Shown here piece after piece: positions 25,753 to 34,200 of a DNA stretch of 64,000 nucleotides. The stretch's first letter is position 1; every line of letters starts with the position of its first letter. The stretch lies in the NCBI GenBank assembly GCA_965223435.1, contig CBDCWQ010000017.1:62001-126000 (forward strand), in the 5' to 3' direction. A program made the translations under genes and the position numbers. The notes beneath the pieces were generated by a model. That model did no database searches and was not told the DNA's origin. It was given only the letters and a program-made list of their open reading frames with translations. The stretch comes from CBDCWQ01 sp965223435 (GTDB lineage Bacteria; Myxococcota; Kuafuiibacteriia; Kuafuiibacteriales; Kuafuiibacteriaceae).

Positions 25753-27468
25753 CTATTGTGGCCGGTTCACATCAAAAAAGATGCGAACCTCGCCCGCTTG
25801 ATCCCACCCGTCGGGTGAAAGTGAAGGCATACCGACGGCGAGATCGATGAGGTTGTTGTTGTTCAGATCGCCTACCGAGAGCATCCTTCTTCCGGTGGTT
25901 TCCCAATACTGCTCGGGAATGGGAAAGTCGAATTTCAGGTCGAGGACGTCAAGGTTCAGTTGACGTTCGTGGTTTCGGAAAACAACACCCTGGTAGAACA
26001 CCGCGTCGTCGAGACCGTCGCCGTTCCAATCCGTCTGGGTGATGAGGTCGCGAGGCCGAGTTGAGGCGTAGACTGCATCGCTTTGGTCTTGATGCCGCTG
26101 ATGGGACTGAACGTCGAACGCGTAACCTTTGGTGAGAATCTCCGCATCTTTGTCACCGTCGAGGTCAACAAGGTGAATCCATTCGCCCAGCGTGGTCCCG
26201 TCGAGTGTCGATTCGATGAGATGACTTGAGGCCGCCTCATGGTCGTGCGTGCCTGACAGCGTGCCGGGAAATACCCAGATCTTGCCAGCAGAAGTCGCGG
26301 GACCGTTGTTGGTCCAGGGCTCTCCAACGACGAGGTCAGGGACGCGGTCACCGTTGGTGTCGCCGACGGCGATGGCTTTGGGCGTGGCTGCGATGCCTTC
26401 GATGATCAAATCGGCGTCTTCGGGGATTGAAACACCGCCTTGGCTCAGGTCTACGGGCCCATGCACAACATAAATGGCTTTCGGCCCGTACCCGGAGTAG
26501 ATCAAGTCTTTGTGACCGTCTCCATTGAGGTCTTGGATGAGAGGTGCAGCCTCCTGTGTGGTGTATGAATCCATTCCGTAGATGCCCAGACCGGTGGTGC
26601 TGTTCCCGACCACAAAGTCAAGAGGGTTGCTTCGGCCGTTCACAAACGCGCCACCAAAACCAAAGAGGCGCCCGATGGCGATGTCTTGAATGCCGTCGCC
26701 GGTGATGTCGCCCGTGGTGAGGGAGATTCGGCCAGAGGCGAGGCCTTGGTCGGAACGCAAGTCGATGTGCATATGGGCATCATGGAGCGTCAATGGTTCT
26801 TCGTTGATGGGACCTTCGAACACGAAGACCTCAGGTTTTTCTGCGCTCGAGGCGATGACCAAGTCACCCACGGCGTCGCCGGTCACATCGGCGATGCGTA
26901 CAATTTCTCCGAGCCTGATATGAATCCGCTCATCGTAGATCCTGAGATCATACGATTCTCGGTCAATGACCGGGGTATCGGGATGCTGTGGGTCAGTCGG
27001 TCCGAATGGGGGGTCAGGATCTACGGGTACGCTTGTATCGCCACCCGTTCCGGAGCCCTGGTTCCCATTTGCCTGTGAGTCGCCTCCCGTCGAAGAGGTG
27101 TCGACAAAAAGGGTGTTGATGACGTTGCTCCCTGCCGAGACCATCACGGCTTGGCTGATGGTTTTGAAGTCAGAACCACTTACCCGTATGAGCTGCTCAC
27201 CGACGTGTATTCCGGCTAAATAAAACGCACCGGATGCGTCGGTTGTGGTGCTCTTATCTGCGATGCGAATTTGAGCCCCAAAAACAGGATCTTGGCTTTG
27301 GCCGTCTCGCACCAGACCGGATACGTCACCGACCTTGCGGACCGAAGTATTGAAGTCTTCCAGACCATCGGTGTTGAGGGCCCCGCACTCGCTGGCGCCT
27401 GTAGACAGGGCGCCAGCCAAAATCAAGAATGGGGCGTAGTTGAGTCGTAATTTCCTATTGTATAGCAT
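25753..27468 (-). CDS. Secreted FG-GAP/VCBS repeat protein with carboxypeptidase-regulatory-like domain
   Basis: 571 residues. The ATG at 27468 has GGAGG upstream. The signal peptide (LNYAPFLILAGALSTGAS) is followed by a carboxypeptidase-regulatory-like beta-sandwich (VSGLVRDGQSQDPVFGAQI ... TTTDASGAFYLAGI). A Ser/Gly/Thr/Pro linker comes next, then FG-GAP/VCBS propeller repeats with calcium-binding-type loops (DVTGDAVGDLVIA, DITGDGIQDIAIG, DLNGDGHKDLIYSG, DTNGDRVPDLVVG, DWNGDGLDDAVF, DLNNNNLIDLAVG). It starts 84 nt after the caspase-like gene on the same strand and may belong to that transcription unit. No catalytic residues are apparent; it is probably a surface binding protein. Confidence 0.8.
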   Translation of the reverse strand: MLYNRKLRLNYAPFLILAGALSTGASECGALNTDGLEDFNTSVRKVGDVSGLVRDGQSQDPVFGAQIRIADKSTTTDASGAFYLAGIHVGEQLIRVSGSDFKTISQAVMVSAGSNVINTLFVDTSSTGGDSQANGNQGSGTGGDTSVPVDPDPPFGPTDPQHPDTPVIDRESYDLRIYDERIHIRLGEIVRIADVTGDAVGDLVIASSAEKPEVFVFEGPINEEPLTLHDAHMHIDLRSDQGLASGRISLTTGDITGDGIQDIAIGRLFGFGGAFVNGRSNPLDFVVGNSTTGLGIYGMDSYTTQEAAPLIQDLNGDGHKDLIYSGYGPKAIYVVHGPVDLSQGGVSIPEDADLIIEGIAATPKAIAVGDTNGDRVPDLVVGEPWTNNGPATSAGKIWVFPGTLSGTHDHEAASSHLIESTLDGTTLGEWIHLVDLDGDKDAEILTKGYAFDVQSHQRHQDQSDAVYASTRPRDLITQTDWNGDGLDDAVFYQGVVFRNHERQLNLDVLDLKFDFPIPEQYWETTGRRMLSVGDLNNNNLIDLAVGMPSLSPDGWDQAGEVRIFFDVNRPQ

Positions 27469-27552
27469 AGATGACCTCCGTGATTGTCTAGCTTGTATCC
27501 AGGTACTACGAGGCAGGCGCGGCTTTTTGTCTCTTGGACGGTTTGACCGAGG

Positions 27553-29286
27553 TCACAGTCGCCACGCGACGCCTACGCGGAGCTCCGGTCGAATGCGAAG
27601 CTCTTCTCCATCGGTTACGCTCAAGAGGGTTCCTGACAGAGCGCCACTGACCTGGAGGGCCCATTTCGGGTGTATCCAAAAAGAAAGTCCGAGCCGTCCT
27701 CGGAAGAGGCCGGCAAGCGCATCCGTGCTTCGGTTCCCCTGGTTGGTGATTGTCACCACCGCGTATGCCAACTCAACACCCGCATGAAACTCGAAGCGTG
27801 GTCCGAGCGACTGAGAAAAGTCGAGACCAGGGGTCAGGGCAAAACGAAAGATGCCTCCCCCACCTTCGCGAATGTCACCGTAGCCGAGGTCAAGTCCAAG
27901 CCGCAGGCTGAATCGTGAAGAGATTTGAAGTCGTAGGCCCGAATAGAGGCTATGTTCAACCCCATTGTTTCTCAGGAGGGACGGTCCGAGTCCGTAGGCG
28001 GACTCTACGGAAAGCTTTGATTGTTTGTTTGTGGGCTCCACTCGTTTTGTGGTCTTGAGGTCCACACTGTGGAGTTGGTCTCGCCCCCTGACGAAGCCTT
28101 GATAGTAGGATTTACCGAAGGCGGTCGCAAATAGGCCTTGCTCAAACGCGTGGTTGACTGCGCCGCGTTTTGCTAGAGCATATTTTTGCTTGGGCGGTTG
28201 ATTGATCTCAACGTTTTCGTCTCCACTGTCTATGGTTTGTTCACGTGTACCGTTTCTTAAGAAAAACAAAAGCCCATTGGGCACAACCAAGCGAAGCGAT
28301 TCTCCAAGGATCTTGTTGAACTCAATCCAACGGGTTCCCGACTGGCTCTCAAGGTGGTAGCGCCCCGCCAAGCCAGGACCAATGTGAATCGCGCGTGTGC
28401 CCGGTGAGCTTCGGGTGTCTACAAGCGGGGTTCGACGATCCTGAAGAGGAGGCCAAGCAAAGGTTGAAATCGTTCGGCCGAGTCCTTCCATTTCTGCGTT
28501 GGCCGCATCAACAAATGCGGCGACCTCGCTGTACTCGATTAGGCCGTCCCGATTGACGTCGGCAGCGCCTGACAAGGCGGACCGAAGCTGATGGCTGAAC
28601 ACCCCAGCGCGGATGCGTGACCACTCATGAGTCTCTCGGTCTTCCGATGACGCGAAGAGCACGCCAAGGTTCGGGTAGTTTTCAAGATCATGCCCGTCTA
28701 AAAAGGCCTCTAAGGTGCTCCTTTTTTTGCTCTTTTGCTCATGGTCGCCGCGGCCAGCAACCAAAGCGTAGGCATTGCAGGCGTCTACGATGATATGTAC
28801 CCGATCTGCCGGTGCACCTTCAACGATTTGGGCGAAGAGATCCCTTCGGGTAAAGCGTCCATCAGCCAGATGGACGTAGCCTTTGCCTTCTTCGTCTCGG
28901 CTGCCGTGTCCGACAAAGATGAAAGTGAATTCAACCCAGTGTCCACGTTGTCTTGCGCTACGGATATCTTTGTAGATCTTGGACAGCGCCTTGTCCAGCG
29001 CCATTCGAGTGGGGGGTAAGCTGTTCTTCGCTATCTTGGTATGGGTGCGCTGCGTATCGTTGTCGAGAACCGTAAGGAGCTGGACTTTGTGGCCCAGGGA
29101 CTTAAGAAGTTCATGGTAGCGTACGCCGTCGTCGTCTGCATATTCGAGGTGCGGGGTCTTCTGGTCCACACTTCGGTTGTTGGCTACAATCAGCGTAAAA
29201 CGCTGTTTGTCCATCTCGGAAGCAAGTGTGGGCGACGGAACCGTCTGAGCGGCGACCAGGAACATTAGGCTTGTGAAGATGCGCAT
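27553..29286 (-). CDS. Exported caspase-like (C14-type) protease with EF-hand-like loop and C-terminal beta-barrel
   Basis: 577 residues. The signal peptide ends near residue 22 (TLAS). The caspase fold shows both dyad positions: His127 in FIFVGHGSRDEEG and Cys170 in VHIIVDACNAY. An EF-hand-like loop follows (DVNRDGLIEYSE). The last roughly 170 residues alternate polar and hydrophobic residues (YSGLRLQISSRFSLRLGLDL, FEFHAGVELAYAVVTI, WALQVSGALSGTLL, LRVGVAWRL). This fits an eight-stranded outer-membrane barrel. The gene starts one base after the stop of the anti-sigma gene, so it is the third gene of an ECF operon. Protease activity is inferred from motifs; the substrate is unknown. The barrel fusion is unusual for the family. 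Confidence 0.85.
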   Translation of the reverse strand: MRIFTSLMFLVAAQTVPSPTLASEMDKQRFTLIVANNRSVDQKTPHLEYADDDGVRYHELLKSLGHKVQLLTVLDNDTQRTHTKIAKNSLPPTRMALDKALSKIYKDIRSARQRGHWVEFTFIFVGHGSRDEEGKGYVHLADGRFTRRDLFAQIVEGAPADRVHIIVDACNAYALVAGRGDHEQKSKKRSTLEAFLDGHDLENYPNLGVLFASSEDRETHEWSRIRAGVFSHQLRSALSGAADVNRDGLIEYSEVAAFVDAANAEMEGLGRTISTFAWPPLQDRRTPLVDTRSSPGTRAIHIGPGLAGRYHLESQSGTRWIEFNKILGESLRLVVPNGLLFFLRNGTREQTIDSGDENVEINQPPKQKYALAKRGAVNHAFEQGLFATAFGKSYYQGFVRGRDQLHSVDLKTTKRVEPTNKQSKLSVESAYGLGPSLLRNNGVEHSLYSGLRLQISSRFSLRLGLDLGYGDIREGGGGIFRFALTPGLDFSQSLGPRFEFHAGVELAYAVVTITNQGNRSTDALAGLFRGRLGLSFWIHPKWALQVSGALSGTLLSVTDGEELRIRPELRVGVAWRL

Positions 29287-29287
29287 C

Positions 29288-30181
29288 TTAGGGAGCCCCT
29301 CGGCTTGAGGGGAGTACGCCCTCCTTTAGATTTTGGCCCCGGGGGATGACCGCGATTCGGCGAACCCTAAATGTTGCGTTGAACGCTTGACGTAGGCTCT
29401 CAAGGCCGGAGCCCTCTTTGTGGTTCTTTTGGTACATTTCTTGAACTTTGCCTAGGGGGAGCGGTTCAGAGGCGAAAGCGATAAAGAACGACAAGTCTCT
29501 CTTTGGTGACGATGGAAGGTCTTGAATCGGGTATCTGAAGTGAGAAGGCACCAGACGGTGCGAAGCCTCAATCTTGAAGCCCTTGGCGCCCTGCTGGTCG
29601 TCAGGGAGAAGCCAGTGGAGCTGGCCTTCTTCTTCGTGAGCAATAAAAAGAAATCCACCTTCGTCGGCCTGGACCACAAACTCCAGGGTGGAGCCAAGAG
29701 GGCATGCACTGACCTCGTTGGGGCCGGGCTTGTTCGATAGAGAATGGACTCTGAGAGCGCTGCCGGAGGGCGTGGTACACAGGGTTCTGAGGGCAAGAGT
29801 AGGGGGCTGCTGTCCCCGAGCGGTCCATTGGTCGCGTTGCATCGAAGAGACCCCGACCCCGATCGCAACACAAAGGCTTGCGACCATGGCGGCGGTCCAC
29901 CGTTGGGCACTGAAATGGGCAAGCGTCGCTTTGATTCCGGTTGGCTCGGGACTGGACACCAGGGGCTCCATCCAGGAAAGCTCAGTGTCGGATGGTGTTT
30001 TGAGGTTATGATTCTTGTTCTCGAACCACCGGTAAAACAACATCGTCCGGTCGTACTCGGCCTGGCATCCGGTACATGCCTTGAGATGCCCCCAGAGCGT
30101 CTGGGCTTCTTGGCGCTTCAGTCTTTCTGATTGGCATATCCGTCTCATCAGGACGGCGTGTGGGGCGCAATCGCGCATCAT
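29288..30181 (-). CDS. Zinc-finger anti-sigma factor fused to DUF4384-like domain
   Basis: About 297 residues from the ATGATG at 30181-30176. AGGAGG at 30186-30191 and overlap with the sigma stop (ATGATG over TGA) support this start; the frame continues upstream to 30229 but without a signal. The N-terminus has a zinc-binding anti-sigma motif, HLKACTGC (Hx3Cx2C). One membrane helix follows (WTAAMVASLCVAIGVGV). The C-terminal exported part resembles DUF4384 (ADEGGFLFIAHEEEGQLHWL, then LLPDDQQG). DUF4384 domains often accompany caspase-like proteases. Expected role: membrane anchor restraining the ECF sigma factor of the preceding gene and sensing an envelope signal with its outer domain. Confidence 0.85.
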   Translation of the reverse strand: MMRDCAPHAVLMRRICQSERLKRQEAQTLWGHLKACTGCQAEYDRTMLFYRWFENKNHNLKTPSDTELSWMEPLVSSPEPTGIKATLAHFSAQRWTAAMVASLCVAIGVGVSSMQRDQWTARGQQPPTLALRTLCTTPSGSALRVHSLSNKPGPNEVSACPLGSTLEFVVQADEGGFLFIAHEEEGQLHWLLPDDQQGAKGFKIEASHRLVPSHFRYPIQDLPSSPKRDLSFFIAFASEPLPLGKVQEMYQKNHKEGSGLESLRQAFNATFRVRRIAVIPRGQNLKEGVLPSSRGAP

Positions 30182-30849
30182 GAACCTCCTCCCAGGCACA
30201 GGCAGACGAGGTCCGCCAGCTTCAGCCATTGGTTGTGCGTGTAACCCTTTTGCTTCATGAACTTCGCCAATGCTTTGCGAATAAACTTTTCTCGGGTGCG
30301 AATTTTTCTTTGAGTGAGTTGGGTTTGCTCTTCGACCTCTCGACGAGAGGCCCCGTCCTCGAATCGAATGCGAAGCAGCTTTTGGTCCGTAGGACTGAGG
30401 GTGTCGACGAAGCTTTGGTACATGGCCGCGAACTGCCGATCCATGGCCTCTGCCTCTGGGGTCAAACAGTCTTCGTCTGGCGGTGGATGCTCCTGAAAAT
30501 CGATTTCAGTGAATATCTTCGATTCTCGTACGGATTTCCGGTACCGGTCGATCACCAGATTCTTGGCAATCGAATAGAGAAACCCCGCGAATGGACGAAC
30601 TCCGTCGTAGCTTTGACGTGCACTTTCTCGAAACGCCCGCAAGAATGCGTCTTGTACGATGTCGTCGAGTTCGAAGGGGCGGGCGTATCCAGCAAATCCA
30701 ATCGAGCGTCCACGGTCCGAAAACACAAAACCGCGGGCAAGGCTGGTTGCGAGGGGCTTGGAGTAGATCCTATAGATCTCCCTCAGTATCTTTGGGTCTG
30801 CGGCCCGATATCCTTCGAGCCTCGTCCTTTGTTCGGTTATCCACGGCAT
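30178..30849 (-). CDS. ECF-family sigma factor, first gene of caspase operon
   Basis: 223 residues. Region 2 is visible: FELDDIVQDAFLRAFRE, then PFAGFLYSIAKNLVIDRYRK. Region 4: LSPTDQKLLRIRFEDGASRR, then EVEEQTQLTQRKIRTREKF. It is longer than minimal ECFs, with a C-terminal extension ending in CLCLGGGS. Its stop overlaps the start of the zinc-finger anti-sigma gene, and the caspase-like gene follows immediately. It likely autoregulates the operon; a direct repeat lies upstream. Confidence 0.93.
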   Translation of the reverse strand: MPWITEQRTRLEGYRAADPKILREIYRIYSKPLATSLARGFVFSDRGRSIGFAGYARPFELDDIVQDAFLRAFRESARQSYDGVRPFAGFLYSIAKNLVIDRYRKSVRESKIFTEIDFQEHPPPDEDCLTPEAEAMDRQFAAMYQSFVDTLSPTDQKLLRIRFEDGASRREVEEQTQLTQRKIRTREKFIRKALAKFMKQKGYTHNQWLKLADLVCLCLGGGS

Positions 30850-31233
30850 GCCCGTTTTCGTTCCTTGTAAGAGGGACTACGCTTGAGCGAACGGATTTGG
30901 TCGCTTGAGTCGCTAAGTATCTAGATCTATGGGCGTTGTTCGTGCGCCCAGGGCATGTTGGGGTCTGCTTTGGCCGTCGTGAGGGGTCTGATCGTGGGGT
31001 CCGGCTCAGGGTCATCGCCCTCGGAACTCTGCTTGAAAATATTTTCGGCCCAAAGCCGGGACTTCTTCGTATAGGGGGTAAGGGAGTTGTCTGCCCCGCC
31101 TCTTGGGGCATGCGAGAGGATTCGCCGTCTCCGTTGTCTGGCACGTCTCGGTATTTCGGAAGAACGAGATTTACGAAGGGCCACAGCGCCGATGACCTAT
31201 TGCTCTCGAAGGAACCCCTTCTGAGAGGAAAAA
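30850..31233. other. Divergent intergenic region between the ECF operon and the EGF lipoprotein
   Basis: 384 bases that must hold two divergent promoters. The only structure I can point to is the 8-bp direct repeat at 30880-30909. No RNA gene seen. Confidence 0.5.
30880..30909. promoter_or_regulatory. Direct repeat CGCTTGAG x2 with 22-bp spacing
   Basis: CGCTTGAG occurs at 30880-30887 and 30902-30909, two helical turns apart. It lies 31-60 bp upstream of the ECF sigma start. Spacing and position fit a regulator binding site or overlapping promoter elements; chance cannot be excluded. Confidence 0.3.
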
Positions 31234-34200
31234 ATGTACCGCACAAAACTGATTCTGTTGTTTTCGCTTTTTGCGTCCTGGGCGTGCTCGAGCACCCAAC
31301 CGAATAACACCGAGGGCGCGTTGGCTGCCCTAGGTCAGGGCGTCTTGTTTGACTTCGAAGAACATATTCCGGTGATTCGCACCAGTGAGGCCGGTGATTG
31401 GCTGGTTTATGAAGGCGCTCTTTTGTATCGGCACGGGGTGAGCTCTTCGCCAGGCCGACTCGAAATCGAGGAAGAACTCGATCTTCGCGCCTCGCGAACC
31501 TTCAGCTTTAGAGCTCGGAATCCCAATACGGCCCCCGTCTACCTAGAGCTTGAGCTTGTTCCCACATCAGATCCGTATAAACGGAACGTGCGTTCGAAAA
31601 CCATAGAAGTTTTGGGGCACACCGAAGAGCTTGTTTCGCTGGATCTAAGCACCAATGGCGACTTTCGGATTGACGATCAGACCCTAGACCGTGGTGTTGT
31701 TCCCAGGAACATGGCGATGGACCTCGAACTCAGCCGATTGGTGTTTCACGTTCAGTCCTCAAACAATGTGTACCTCGATGACCTCCGCGTCGATGGACAA
31801 AGCGAAACCCGAGTGGCAACCGGGCTTCCCTACGACATGTCACGCGGGGTGGCGGAGGTCCGCGCATTCGGGCGCACCTACGGTCCCGGCCTTAGGATAG
31901 AGGACGGTCGCCTTCACTATGTGAGTCGTGAGCTTCATCGCACGGGTGTGGTTCGGCTGCCTGTGGGGCCCGAGCTTTCGACGAACCGAAAACTTGTTTT
32001 TGAGGCCTACGATGCCCTCGGTTCCCGAGGGTCGAAGGTTGCGGTGTTGCTCAAGGAACGTGATGGGAATCCGGATGTCATGGAGGGCCTCACGGGGGAT
32101 GCCTGGGTTTCCGTAGAGGTCCCCTTGACACACACTTCGACTGCGGTCGTCCTGACCCTCCAGGCGGACCAATTTGTGTCTTCCGAAGAGGCGGGTGATC
32201 AGGGGGGCAATCAGCGGTTCGAGCTTCATAAAGTCGCCTATATTGATTTTGTTTTCTTCGGGCCCAATTTTTCCGACCCGTACAATCTCGATGAGGCGCA
32301 TTTTGTTCTCGACAACATCCGTGCCGAAGACCCCATTCAGATCGAAGATCCGTGTGCGGTGCACAATGGTGGATGTGACGCCCTGACAACCTGTACCCGT
32401 ACGCTTTCGGGCCGCGTATGCGGTGCCTGTCCCCAAGGTTTTGTCGGCGATGGCGAGACCGGCTGCTTCGATATCGATGAATGTGCACAGGACAACCCAC
32501 CCTGTGATCCACTGACCAAGTGTGTAAACCTCGTTGGCGGTTGGACCTGTGAGGCCTGCCCGCCGGGCTATGAAGGAAATGGGGAGTCCGGATGTCGTTT
32601 GGTGCGAAGCGACGTCGTGGTGGAGTTCAGCAAGCCTGCCGACTCTCGGTTTGAAATTCCGGTGAAAATCGATCTGTCTACCTATTCCACGCTTACTGTG
32701 CATGTGAGGAATCCCCATCCAGAAGCGGCACGCTTCGAATTGTACTTAGGACACCGAGGCATCGTGTCTCGGGAGGTGAGCTTGCCGGGGGGATCGGAAG
32801 AGCATATTACGCTCCGTTTGGATACAGAGCACGATTTTAGAGTCGATACCGGCTGGATCGCTTCGATGGAATTGGACCGCGTGGACACGATGTTTTTTCA
32901 GGTCGAGGGCCCTTCTTTCATCGAGATCAAATCGGTTGTGGCGGGCGGTGAGTCGACCCTTCGCCCCGACACAAGTCTCCCCTATCGTTTTGTTCGGGGC
33001 GCCATGGATATTGAAAGGTTTGGTGAGCCCTTGCTCAGCGTAGAGGAAGCCCAGCTTCACGTCACCGGAACGCTTCGTCGCCTTTGGGTTGTTGCGTTTC
33101 CCAACACCGAAAACTTGTCTTTGTTTGAGAGACTTCGTGTCGAGCTCCTGGATGTGGCGGGGCTAGAGGGGGCAAAATTTCAGATGGTTCTCAAAGAGGA
33201 CGATGACGTGCCACGCAAAAGTGGGCAGATTCCTCAAGGGCTCGGTGACGGAGATGCCTGGGCATCCACGTTGCTGGATTTCGATGAGGGGCGGTCCGCC
33301 TATACCCTCCCCATGGACCTGGGGCATTTTCGACGCTCAGAAGAACCCGAGGACCAAGGCGGCAACGGCGTGTTTGAACCGCATCGCATCGGTTTTGTGG
33401 CTCTCGTCTTCTTCTCGCCTTCGTTCTTTTCGGGTGGAGAGGAATCGAGTCTGGCGCACTTTGTGGTCGACAATCTTGAGCCCATTGATCCGAAATCAGT
33501 TCCGGATACGTGCGGCCTAAACCACGGCGGTTGCGACCCCCTCGTCGAATGTCTCAACACGCCGACAGGACCGTGGTGTGGTCCATGCCCGCCACTGTAT
33601 GAGGGCACGGGGGCGAAGGGGTGTGTGCCTCTGGAGCAGGTTTCTCTATTGGATTCGCCCATCATCGTGGGCTTGCCGACTGATGCGGATCCAGATCGAA
33701 TACCTGAGGTGCCCATCGACTCGGAACTGTCGTCTTTTTCCGCCCTCGCGTTGAGTCTTGAGAACAGTCATGCCTACCCTGTTCAGTTCGAGTTTCGATT
33801 GGGTGAGAATGTGGTTTCTCGGGGCCTCTGGCTGGATGCGAGGATGAAAAAGACCATTGTCCTCAACCTCGATCTGAATGGAGACTTCGAGCTCTGGAAC
33901 CAGAGAAAGAGTCAAGAGTTCTACGATGAGAACCCCGACGCAGTGGCCATGGGGCTCGACGTAGAAAGCATTCATTTTGATCCGATCCCCGGCGGTCAAA
34001 AGAGCGTCACCGTGAACGGGGTTTTCGGTGTTGGGCAGACAGTGGAAGAACCGGATCGGGCACTTCCCTATCGTTTTACGCGAGGGGTGCGTGGCGTCCG
34101 AAAACAAGGACCCAGGGCGCAGCTGAGTGTGCGCGAGGGTCGACTCCATTTTCGTGGGAATATCGAAGAAAGAAACGTGCTGAGCTTCCCCGCGGGCGAA

